This document shows positions 52,656 to 62,300 of a stretch of 64,000 nucleotides of DNA, in pieces. The position numbers were made by a program, and so were the translations under genes. A model generated the notes under the pieces. The model was not told the origin of the DNA. It made no database searches and saw only the letters and a program-made list of their open reading frames with translations. This DNA is from Ramlibacter monticola (lineage in GTDB: Bacteria; Pseudomonadota; Gammaproteobacteria; Burkholderiales; Burkholderiaceae_C). The stretch covers positions 1 to 64,000 of the forward strand of contig NZ_JAEQNE010000006.1 in assembly GCF_016722785.1 (NCBI RefSeq), written 5' to 3'. Position 1 is the stretch's first letter. Every line of letters starts with the position of its first letter.

Positions 52656-52973
52656 CTAGGACCCCAGGTTCAGGCCGTCGAGCAGGCGGGCCGGGTTCGA
52701 CATGTCGCCGATGAAGCGGCGCACCGGCAGGGGCCAGACGCGCAGCAGGGTCGGCGCCGCGATGACCTCGTCGCTGGCCGCGCGCTCCACGTGGTCGGCA
52801 ATGCTCAGGATCTCGAGCTCGTAGCGGCCCGGCATGTGCGCTTCGCAGAAGGCGCGCGTGTTGACGACGGCGCGCGCGGACAGCGGGGCCGCCGAACTCA
52901 CCCACAGGCGCAGCATGCAGGCGCAATCCTTCCGTTTGGGACGAACGGGTTCGACGGCCTTGCCCACGCTCAT
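52656..52973 (-). CDS. second KaiB-like protein (divergent)
   Basis: 105-residue thioredoxin-like KaiB fold. It has the N-terminal strand [20 protein letters not shown], a middle [20 protein letters not shown], and a C-terminal [20 protein letters not shown] run that follows KaiB. It differs in having a Cys pair near the start (CACML) and another Cys (FCEAH). The ATG overlaps the kaiB stop (ATGA). It could bind KaiC or the adjacent kinase competitively. Confidence 0.85.
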   Translation of the reverse strand: MSVGKAVEPVRPKRKDCACMLRLWVSSAAPLSARAVVNTRAFCEAHMPGRYELEILSIADHVERAASDEVIAAPTLLRVWPLPVRRFIGDMSNPARLLDGLNLGS

Positions 52974-53302
52974 TCCTTGGCCGCCGCGAGCGGCAGCAGG
53001 TTCAGGCCCACCAGCACGCGTTCCTTGTTGGACAGGTCGCCGATGATCTTGCGGATCGGCGTCGGAAACTTGCGCACCAGCGTCGGCACCGCCAGGATCT
53101 GGTCGCCGGCCGCCAGCTTCGGGTTGACCAGCAGGTCGATGACCTCGATGGTGTAGCGGCCGGCCAGGTGGTTCTCGCAGATCAGCTTGAGGTTGGCGAG
53201 CGCGGCCTCGGACTTGGCCGTCTTCCCCGCGACGTAAAGCCGCAGCTGCCACTCGGCAACGGAGGGGGCGGCCTTCTTCCTGGATGACGTGGCCGTGCTC
53301 AT
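52970..53302 (-). CDS. kaiB: circadian clock protein KaiB
   Basis: 110 aa. Canonical Kai[41 protein letters not shown] and [20 protein letters not shown], then [17 protein letters not shown]. KaiB binds phosphorylated KaiC in known clocks. The start ATG overlaps the kaiC stop, so it is coupled. The N-terminal ~15 residues (SSRKKAAPS) are extra. Confidence 0.95.
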   Translation of the reverse strand: MSTATSSRKKAAPSVAEWQLRLYVAGKTAKSEAALANLKLICENHLAGRYTIEVIDLLVNPKLAAGDQILAVPTLVRKFPTPIRKIIGDLSNKERVLVGLNLLPLAAAKE

Positions 53303-55065
53303 CGCGCGCCCCTCGCGGACTTCGATCCGTTCCCGTCCGGGCCGCGCGCGGTCTTCTGCCTGCCGCTGGCCGCGGCGATCTCGCGCGAGCGCGACGCGAG
53401 GCCTTCCGCCTCGAACTTCTCGCGCGCGATGGCGAACTCGACCTCGCCGGCGCGCTCCTCCGCCTCGGCGGTCAGGGCCGCGATCTGCGCGTCGAGGGCC
53501 CGCCGCCGGTTCGCCAGGTCGCGCATGCGCCGCTCGTGGTCGCTGCCACGCAGCTGGCTCGCCGCGAGCTCCTGCGCTTCCTGCGCGATGCGCGCGGTGC
53601 CCGTCAAAACGCGGTCGCCCGAGAGGTAGACATCGATGAGGTCGACGCCGTTGTCGCTGAAGACGAACTCGCGCACCTGGTTGGAGTGGTACATGCCTCT
53701 CGACTTGAGCACCTGCAGGGTCCGCGTGCGTTCGCCGTTGTAGGCCAGGTTGGTCAGCAGCAGCCAGCTGTCCATGAGCGACGACACGCCGACTTCGGAA
53801 CTCGCGATCGCGGTCGCCACATCGACCGTGAGGGAGGTGAACATCGCGGTGACGCCCTCCTGCTTCAGGAAGTCGATCAGGCGCATCAGCGTGAGCTTGA
53901 GCCCCACGTCCTCGCGCTGGTTGCTCAGGTTGCTGATCGGATCCACGACGACCACGGAAGGCTTGAACTCGCGCACCAGGTCGTACATCAGCACCAGGTG
54001 CTGCTCCAGCCCGTGCAGCGTGGGCCGCGACGCGTGGATCTGCAGCAGCCCGTTCCTGACCCACCGGCCCAGGTCGAGGCCGATCGATCGCATGTTGCGC
54101 AGCAGTTGGCCTTCGGACTCTTCGTACGCGAAGAACAGGGCCCGCTCGCCGCGGGAGCAGGCGGCGTGGGCGAAGCTCGCTGCCACGCTGCTCTTGCCGG
54201 TGCCCGGCGCGCCGGATACCAGGACGCTGCTGCCCTTGTAGAAGCCCTTGCCACTGAGCATCTCGTCCAGGCCCGGGATCCCGGTGCCCACCCGCTTCTC
54301 CGTCACCTTGTGGTCCAGGCGGAGCGAGGTGACGGGCAGCACCGATAACCCGTGCGCGCCGATGAGGAAGGGGTATTCGTTCGTGCCGTGCGACGAGCCC
54401 CGGTACTTCACGATGCGCAAGCGCCGCGTGGACACCTGGTCGACGATGCGATGGTCGAGGAGGATGACGCAGTCGGCCACGTATTCCTCGAGCCCGTAAC
54501 GCGTGAGGGTCCCGTCGCCGCGCTCGGCGGTGATCACGGCGGTCACCCCTTTTTCCTTCAGCCAGTGGAAGAGCCTGCGCAGTTCGGCGCGCAGGATCGC
54601 CTGGTTGGGCAGGCCGGCGAAGAGCGCCTCGATGGTGTCGAGGACCACTCGCTTCGCGCCGATCGAATCGATGGCGTAGGCCAGGCGGATGAACAGCCCC
54701 TCGAGGTCGTACTCGCCCGTCTCCTGGATCTCGCTGCGCTCGACCCTCACGTAGTCGAGCACCACCTTGCGCTGGCGCTGCAGCCTGTCCAGGTCGAACC
54801 CCAGCGACCGCATGTTGTCGGTGAGTTCCTGCGTGCTCTCCTCGAAGGTCATGATGACGCCCGGCTCGCCATGAACCACGGCGCCGCGCACGATGAACTC
54901 GGCAGCCAGCAGGGTCTTGCCGCAGCCGGCCGCGCCACAGACAAGGGTGGGACGACCCGCGGGCAACCCCCCTTCGGTGATCTCGTCCAGGCCGCTGATG
55001 CCGGTGAGCGTCTTCCTCAGTTGCTCGGGAGGGGGCACGCTTCTTGCCGATCGTTTCTGAGCCAT
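53299..55065 (-). CDS. kaiC: KaiC-like clock ATPase
   Basis: Double RecA-like ATPase of the KaiC family, 588 aa. Domain CI (~18-245) has Walker A GAAGCGKT (44-51) and Glu75-76 (FEES). Domain CII (~250-490) has GAPGTGKS (285-292) and Glu315-316 (YEES). In CII, Ser428-Ser429 ([11 protein letters not shown]) align with the autophosphorylated Ser431-Thr432 of Synechococcus KaiC, so phosphorylation is plausible. A C-terminal ~95-residue charged coiled coil ([20 protein letters not shown]) is extra relative to cyanobacterial KaiC. First gene of the kai operon; no kaiA nearby. Confidence 0.95.
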   Translation of the reverse strand: MAQKRSARSVPPPEQLRKTLTGISGLDEITEGGLPAGRPTLVCGAAGCGKTLLAAEFIVRGAVVHGEPGVIMTFEESTQELTDNMRSLGFDLDRLQRQRKVVLDYVRVERSEIQETGEYDLEGLFIRLAYAIDSIGAKRVVLDTIEALFAGLPNQAILRAELRRLFHWLKEKGVTAVITAERGDGTLTRYGLEEYVADCVILLDHRIVDQVSTRRLRIVKYRGSSHGTNEYPFLIGAHGLSVLPVTSLRLDHKVTEKRVGTGIPGLDEMLSGKGFYKGSSVLVSGAPGTGKSSVAASFAHAACSRGERALFFAYEESEGQLLRNMRSIGLDLGRWVRNGLLQIHASRPTLHGLEQHLVLMYDLVREFKPSVVVVDPISNLSNQREDVGLKLTLMRLIDFLKQEGVTAMFTSLTVDVATAIASSEVGVSSLMDSWLLLTNLAYNGERTRTLQVLKSRGMYHSNQVREFVFSDNGVDLIDVYLSGDRVLTGTARIAQEAQELAASQLRGSDHERRMRDLANRRRALDAQIAALTAEAEERAGEVEFAIAREKFEAEGLASRSREIAAASGRQKTARGPDGNGSKSARGAR

Positions 55066-55367
55066 CTCGGGGGTGGGCAGTTTCCTGAATTACTCTAACG
55101 CTCAATGGAGCCGGGCGCACACCAAGCCGATGAAGGCGGGGCGCTGGGACTTGCGCAGGATGCCCCATCCGGCTGAGGCTCGGCGCCAGACAATGCCTCA
55201 TCCTTGGCCCGGACGGAACCGGATGCGCCAGACGGAAAAACCGGAAATGGCCCCTGTCCCGGAGTCTTCCCCGATTCGCCCTCACGGCCGAGCCGAGCGC
55301 GAACACTCCTCGGCACCGTGTGCGCCGCCGCACAGACGCCGGCCGCCCGACCGCGCACCCTCGGCTC
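55066..55367. other. intergenic region between kaiC and the next plus-strand gene
   Basis: About 300 bases between divergent genes. On the minus strand a TAGAGT at about 55091-55096 is a weak -10 candidate for kaiC, without a good -35. No RNA gene, terminator or insertion sequence is seen. Short overlapping open frames here have no coding character. Confidence 0.4.
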
Positions 55368-55667
55368 ATGCTCACCCCTGACGACATCACGGACGCCGGC
55401 TTCTACTGGTACCTCGATGCGATGGGCTCGGCACCCCAGGTGATCGAGGTCGTGGGTCAGGACGTGCTCATGGTGCGCTTCTGTGGACGCGAGGACGAGG
55501 ATGCGCTCGCCGAGCTGGCGGGGACCCTGGTCGGGCCGCTGCGGCCGCCCGGGGCCTGGCAGGCCCTCAACGAAGTCGAGAACAAGGCCGTCCAGGCCGC
55601 ACTTTCCAGGCTGGGAGGCAGGGTGCCCGGGGCCGTGAAGGAAGACGGCGAAGGCCATCCCTGCTGA
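55368..55667 (+). CDS. hypothetical protein
   Basis: 99 residues beginning [20 protein letters not shown], with [20 protein letters not shown] and [19 protein letters not shown]. Balanced soluble composition and a good hydrophobic core suggest a real small alpha/beta protein. The start at 55368 is chosen over an upstream ATG that lies in Arg/Pro-rich sequence. No family recognised. Confidence 0.6.
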   Translation: MLTPDDITDAGFYWYLDAMGSAPQVIEVVGQDVLMVRFCGREDEDALAELAGTLVGPLRPPGAWQALNEVENKAVQAALSRLGGRVPGAVKEDGEGHPC

Positions 55668-55695
55668 TTTGAAGTCCCTGCACGAAGGACGGCTG

Positions 55696-56004
55696 ATGAA
55701 CACCAACACACTGGATACGGCCCGCGCGAACCTGAACGAGGCGCTGCGCGAGGAAGGTGAAGCCCTGGCGAGCGCGGGCGAGGCCGTGAAGACCAGCGGC
55801 GCCGCGAGCCTGGAGGCAGAGAAGGCCATGCGCTCGGCCCTGGCGGCGCATGCACGTTCCAACGCGGCTGCCGGCGAAGTGCGCGCGCTGAACGCCGACG
55901 CCGAGCGCGTCGACGCGGCTGCCCGGGCCGCCGCGGCCACCTCCGTGCCGACGGATGCAGCCCCACAGCCGGGGAGCTGGAGGCCACGCTACCGGCCGGC
56001 GTGA
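55696..56004 (+). CDS. hypothetical Ala-rich helical protein
   Basis: 102 residues from MNTNTLDTARANLNEALREE, with GAASLEAEKAMRSALAAHAR and GEVRALNADAERVDAAARAA: a probable coiled coil with no membrane segment. AAGGA site upstream. The C-terminal ~15 residues (PQPGSWRPRYRPA) are less regular. No family recognised. Confidence 0.5.
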   Translation: MNTNTLDTARANLNEALREEGEALASAGEAVKTSGAASLEAEKAMRSALAAHARSNAAAGEVRALNADAERVDAAARAAAATSVPTDAAPQPGSWRPRYRPA

Positions 56005-56171
56005 CTCCCGCAGCGTTCGCCCTCGACGAGCCGGTCCTGTAGGAGAAAGCCGCCGGCCGTGCGTTCAGTGCGTTGCCGCACAGACCGGCCCCGGAACCCT
56101 CCGTACCCTGCCTCGCACGCCCGACGTAGGGGCGAGGAAGTCTTGCGTCATGCCCAACCGAGGAGAGATGA

Positions 56172-56309
56172 ATGCCCAAGGGACAACAGCGCGGCAACAA
56201 GGAAGCCAAGAAGCCGAAGAAGGCACCGGCGCCGGCGCCCATCCCGGCGGGAACCGCCTCCGTGGCCCCCACGGCGAAAGCCGGGCCGCCTCGCTGGCTG
56301 AAGAAGTAG
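56172..56309 (+). CDS. small basic Lys/Pro/Ala-rich protein
   Basis: 45-residue frame MPKGQQRGNKEAKKPKKAPAPA ending RWLKK, with a strong AGGAG site 7-11 bases upstream of its ATG at 56172. Such short basic proteins are annotated in other Burkholderiales. It may bind nucleic acid or another acidic partner, but no function is known. A longer frame in another register is not preferred. Confidence 0.6.
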   Translation: MPKGQQRGNKEAKKPKKAPAPAPIPAGTASVAPTAKAGPPRWLKK

Positions 56310-56340
56310 CGCGCCTGGCGGTCCCCCGGATCGGGGGCGA

Positions 56341-59300
56341 GTGAAGGCGCGGACGCATCCCAGGCTGCGCCCGCAGCGCGCGCGGGCCGGAAACGCGCAG
56401 CCATGGGCCGTGGTGGATGCCGCATACGGCGATGCGCCCCTGCGCGCGGAGCTGCTCACCACCGACCAGATGGAGCGGCACGGCAGGTTGCTGGCCGAGG
56501 CGCACGACTGGGAACTCTCGCGCGCGCCCGACCGGCTGCTGCCGCGCCTGGCCGACAACCGCCGCACGCTCGCGGCGGTCTGCGCCCTGCTCTGCGAGGA
56601 CCCCCAGCGCCGGGGCACGCCCGCCGGCGATTGGCTGGTCGACAACGATTACCTGCTGCAGGAAGAGACGCGCCGCGCCGCGCGCTTGCTGCCCACGGGC
56701 TACAGCCGTGAGCTGCCGCGCCTGCGCACCGGCCGGGGCGCCGGACTGCCGCGGGTCTACGACCTCGCCGTGCAGTCCGTGTCGCACGGCGACGGGCGGC
56801 TGGAGCTCGCCTCGCTGACGGGCTTCGTCGCGGCCTACCAGTCGGTGCGTCCGCTGCTGCTGGGCGAGCTCTGGGCTTTCCCCATCATGCTGCGGCTGGC
56901 GCTGATCGAGAACCTGCGCCGCGTGGCGGTGCAGGTGGCCGCCAGCCGCAGCGAACGCAACCTGGCCGGCCAATGGTCGGACCGCATGTTCGAGGTGGCG
57001 GAGCGCGACCCCAAGGGGCTGATCCTGGTGGTGGCCGACATGGCACGCTCGGAACCGCCGATGACCGCGCCGTTCGTGGCCGAACTGGTGCGGCGCCTGC
57101 ACGGCCACACCGCGGCCCTGGCGCTGCCCCTCACCTGGCTGGAACAGCGGCTGGCGGAGAACCACCAGAACGCCGAGCAGCTCGTGCAGCTGGAGGCGCA
57201 GCACCAGGCCGCCGAACAGGTCTCGGTGAGCAACAGCATCGGCAGCCTGCGCCTGCTCGCCGCCACCGACTGGCGCGAGTTCGTGGAGACGCTGTCCACC
57301 GTGGAGCGCACGCTGCGCGGCGACCCGATCGGCGTCTATGCCCGCATGGACTTCGCCACCCGTGACGCCTACCGCCACGCGGTCGAGCGCATCGCGCGCC
57401 ACAGCGAGGCCAGCGAGGGCGAGGTGGCCGAGGCGGCGCTCGCGCTGGCCGTGGAAGCCGCCGCGCGCGTCACGTCCGACGACCAGCGGCAGGCGCACGT
57501 CGGCTACTACCTGGTCGGCCCGGGCCACACGGCCACCGAGTCGCAGGTCGGCATGCAACCGGACTTCCCGGAGCGCCTGCGGCGCGAATTCGCGCGCCAC
57601 CCCCTGGCCTGGTATGCCGGCAGCATCGTGTCCGCCAGCTTCGTGCTGCCCGCCCTGGTGCTGTGGTGGGCGGGGGGCGCTGCCCTGCCATGGATGCGCG
57701 AGCGCCCGGGCGGCTGGCCGCTCGCCGCGGTGCTGGGGATCGTGCTGGCGCTCGCGGCCAGCCAGCTGGCCGTCGCGCTGGTGAACTGGCTGGTCTCCCT
57801 GACGGCGCGGCCGCAGGCGCTGCCGCGCATGGATTTCTCCCACGGCATCCCGCCGGCCTCGCGCACCCTGGTCGTCGTGCCCACCATGCTGGCCAGCGAG
57901 GATGGCGTCGCCGCCCTGGTCGAAGCGCTGGAAGTCCGCTTCCTCGCCAACCGCGATCCGCAACTGCGCTTCGCCTTGTTGACCGACTTCCAGGACGCGC
58001 GGTCCGAGCAAATGCCCGCCGACGAGGCCCTGCTGCACGCCGCCCGCGCGGGCATCGAGGCCCTGAACGAGCGCTATCCGGATCCTTCGGGGCCGGCCTG
58101 CGGCAGCCGCTTCTTCCTGTTCCACCGCGCGCGCCAGTGGAACCCGCGCGAGAACACCTGGATGGGCTACGAGCGCAAGCGCGGCAAGCTCGCCGACCTC
58201 AATGCGCTGCTGCGCGAGGGCGACACGGGGCGCTTCGCCGCCGTGGTCGGCGACCTGTGGCTGCTTTCCGGCGTGCGCTACGTCATCACGCTGGACACCG
58301 ACACGCAGCTGCCGCGCGACGCCGGCTGGAAGTTCGTTGCCACCATGGCGCATCCGCTGAACCGCCCGCGCATCGCCGGCGCCGACGAGGCGCGCCGCGT
58401 GGTGGAGGGCTACGGCATCCTGCAGCCGCGCGTGGGCGTCAGCCTGGTGGCCGCCAATCGCTCGTGGTACGGGCGCCTGTACGGCGGCGACTCGGGGGTG
58501 GACCCGTACACGCGCGCGGTGAGCGACGTCTACCAGGACGTGTTCGGCGAAGGCTCGTTCATCGGCAAGGGCATCTACGACGTCGCGGCCTTCGAGCACG
58601 TGATGGCCGGGCGCATGCCCGAAAACCTGATCCTCAGCCACGACCTGCTGGAAGGCTGCTACGCGCGCAGCGGCCTGCTGAGCGACGTGGAACTGGTGGA
58701 GGATTCGCCCTCGCGCTACGACGCGGACGTGCGGCGGCGCCATCGCTGGATGCGCGGCGACTGGCAGATCGCCGGCTGGCTGCTGCCGCGGGTGCGCCTG
58801 CCGGTGACGGACCCCGGCGCCGCGGCGCCAGTGCGCCTGGTGTCGGTGCGCAATCCGCTGTCGGCCCTGTCACGCTGGAAGATCCTCGACAACCTGCGGC
58901 GCAGCCTGGCGCCCGGCGCGCTCACCGCTTCCTTCGTGCTGGGATGGACCGTGCTGCAAGCGCCCTGGCTGTGGACGCTGGCCGGCGTGGCGGTGCTGCT
59001 CCTGCCCTCCCTGCTGGCGCTCGTCGCCGATCTCGTGCGCAAACCCGCGGACCTGCCCTGGCCGCAACACCTGGCGTCGATCGCGCCCGCGGCGCGGCGC
59101 GGTGCGGGTCAGGCGCTCATTGCGCTGGCCTGCCTGCCGTATGAAGCGTGGATCAGCCTCGACGCGGTGCTGCGGACGGTGTGGCGGATGAGGCTGTCGG
59201 GCCGCCGCCTGCTCGAGTGGCAACCCGCGGTCGACGCCGAACGCCCCCGCCCGGGCGGGGCTGCCCGCGACCTGCTGGCGACCGTGCGGCGCATGGGGAT

Positions 59301-62300
59301 CGCACCCGCCTGCGCGCTCGCCGTCGCCGCAGCGCTCGAGGCCTTGCGTCCCGACGCCCTGCACGCTGCCAGCGCGGTGCTGGCACTGTGGCTGCTCGCG
59401 CCGGTGCTGGCGTGGTGGATCAGCCAGCCGGTGGCCGCCGCGCGCAACGTGCTCGATGCCACGGAAGCGGCCGAACTGCGGCGGCTGGCCCGCCGCACCT
59501 GGGCCTTCTTCGAAAGTTTCGTCACCGCCGACGACAACTTCCTGCCCCCCGACAACATGCAGGAGGTGCCCGAGGAGCGCGTGGCGCACCGCACCTCGCC
59601 CACCAACATCGGGCTGTCGCTGCTCGCCAACCTGGCTGCCCGCGACTTCGGCTACCTCACCGAGCAACAGCTCGTGGAACGCACCACCGCCACCTTCGAC
59701 ACGATGGACCGGCTCCAGCGTTTCCAGGGGCACTTCCTCAACTGGTACGACACGCGGTCACTCCAACCGCTGCGGCCGGCCTACGTCTCGAGCGTCGACA
59801 GCGGCAACCTCTCGGGGCACCTGCTCACCCTGCGCTCGGGCCTGCTGATGCTGGCCGACGCAGCGCCCGAGTGGCAGCCGCTGTTCGACGGCTTGCGCGA
59901 TACGTTCGAGCTCGCGTGCGAGGCTGCCGGGGGCGCGCTTCCCGGCGCCGCCGCGGTGCGCTTCGCCGCCTTGCTCGACGAGCGGAAGGCGCCGCAGGGC
60001 GAGCCCGGACCGCGGGCCTTCGACGCCCTGCACGACTGCGCCGTCGACATGCTGGTCGAGTCCGGCCCGGAGCCCGTGGAAGCCGACCGCTGGGTGCGCG
60101 CGCTGGTCCACCAATGCGCTGCCGCGCGGGCCGCGCTGCTGCAGCTGGAGCCGGCCGCGCCCCGCGTCGCCGGCGGCGCCTGGGACGCGACGGCGCTGCT
60201 CGCACGGCGCACCGCCTTGCAGGCGCTGGCGCAGCGCGCGGGCGCGCTGGCCTCGGCGGATCCCGCCTTCCTCTACGACACGAGCTGCCATCTGCTGGCC
60301 ATCGGCTACAACGTCGACGACCGCCGCCACGATGCGGGCTATTACGACCTGCTGGCTTCCGAGGCGCGGCTGGCCGTGTTCGTGGCGATCGCGCAGGCGC
60401 AGCTGCCGCAACAGAGCTGGTTCGCGCTCGGGCGCCAGTCCGCGGCGGTGGGGGGCGCGGCTGTGCTGCTGTCGTGGAGCGGCTCGATGTTCGAGTACCT
60501 GATGCCGATGCTGGTGATGCCGACCTATGGCAACACGCTGCTGGCGCGGGCGATGCAGGGCGCCGTGCAGCGCCAGATCCAGTACGGCCGCCAGCGCGGC
60601 GTGCCCTGGGGCATGTCGGAGTCCGGGTACAACCTCACCGATGCGCACCTGAACTACCAGTACCGCGCCTTCGGCGTGCCGGGGCTGGGGCTGCAGCGCG
60701 GCCTCGGCGAGGACCTGGTGGTGGCGCCGTACGCCACGGTCATGGCGCTGATGGTCGACCCTGCCGCCGCGGTGCAGAACCTTCGCCGGCTCGCCGGCGA
60801 AGGCGCCGCCGGCCGCTTCGGCTTCTACGAAGCGGTGGACTACACCCCCGCGCGCCTGCGGCACGGCGAGACCCATGCCGTCGTGCGTTCCCACATGGCC
60901 CACCACCAGGGCATGAGCCTGCTGGCGCTGGCGCACGTGCTGCTGGATGCGCCGATGCAGCGGCGTTTCGCCGCCGAGGTGCGGCTGCGCGCGACCCTGC
61001 TGCTGCTGCAGGAGCGCATCCCCCGGGGCATCGCGCTTCACCGCGAAGCCCCGGACGCGGCGGAAGATCGCGCCAGCATCGCCGGCGCCGCCATCCCGAT
61101 GCGCGTCGTCACCACGCCGGACACGCCGACGCCCGAGGTGCAGCTGCTGTCGAACGGCCGCTACCACGTGATGCTCACCCATGCCGGCGGCGGCTACAGC
61201 CGCTGGAAGGACCTCGCGCTCACCCGCTGGCACGAGGACGGCACCACCGACGCCTGCGGCAGCTTCTGCTACCTGCGCGACCTGGACACGGGCACCGTCT
61301 GGTCCGCCGCCCACCAGCCCACGCGCGAGCCGGCGGAACAGGACGAAGCGATCTTCACCGAAGGCCGCGCGGAATTCCGCCGCCGCGCCCAGGGCATCGA
61401 GGCCTACACCGAGGTCGTGGTCTCGCCCGAGGACGACATCGAGCTGCGCCGCCTGCGGCTGACCAACCTGGGGGATACCCGGCGCACCATCGAGGTCACC
61501 AGCTACACGGAACCGGTGCTCGCGACCGCCGCGTCCGACGCCCAGCACCCCGCCTTCAGCAAGCTGTTCCTGCAGACCGAAATCGTGGCTGACCCGCCTG
61601 CGCTGCTGTGCACGCGCCGGCCCCGCTCCGCCGAAGAGGCCTCGCCTTCCATGTTCCACCTGGTCGCGGTGCATGGCGCGCCCAGCGGCGAGGCTTCGCA
61701 CGAGAGCGACCGGGCACGCTTCATCGGCCGCGGCCGCAGCCTGCAGGCGCCGGCGGCGCTGGGCGCGGTGCAGCCGCTCTCCGGCAGCAGCGGCGCGGTG
61801 CTCGACCCGGTGCTGGCCACCCGCCGCGTCGTTACGCTGGAGCCGGAGCAGAGCGCGGTGATCGACCTCGTCTGGGGCGCGGCGGACAGCCGCGAGGCCT
61901 GCCTTGCGCTGGTCCACAAGTACATCGACCGCCGGCTCGCGGACCGCGTGTTCGAGCTGGCGTGGACGCACAGCCAGGTGAGCCTGCGGCAGCTCAACGT
62001 GAGCGAGGGGGAGGCCCAGCTCTACGCCCGGCTGGCCAACGGCGTGGTCCATGCCGATGCGCCGTTGCGGGCGGCGCCGGGCGTGCTGCTGCGCAACCGG
62101 CGGCCGCAGTCGGGCCTGTGGGGCTACGCGATCTCCGGCGACCTGCCGATCGTGCTGCTGCAGGTGGGCGATGCCGCCAACATCGCGCTGGTGCACCAGC
62201 TGGTGCACGCGCACGCGTGGTGGCGCCTCAAGGGCCTGCAGGTGGACCTGGTGATCTGGAACGAGGAGCGCGACGTGTACCGCCAGCGGCTGCAGGAGCA

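Noticed and set aside
50921..56341. A kaiA gene near kaiBC
   Set aside because: No candidate with KaiA features was found in any neighbouring gene or gap.
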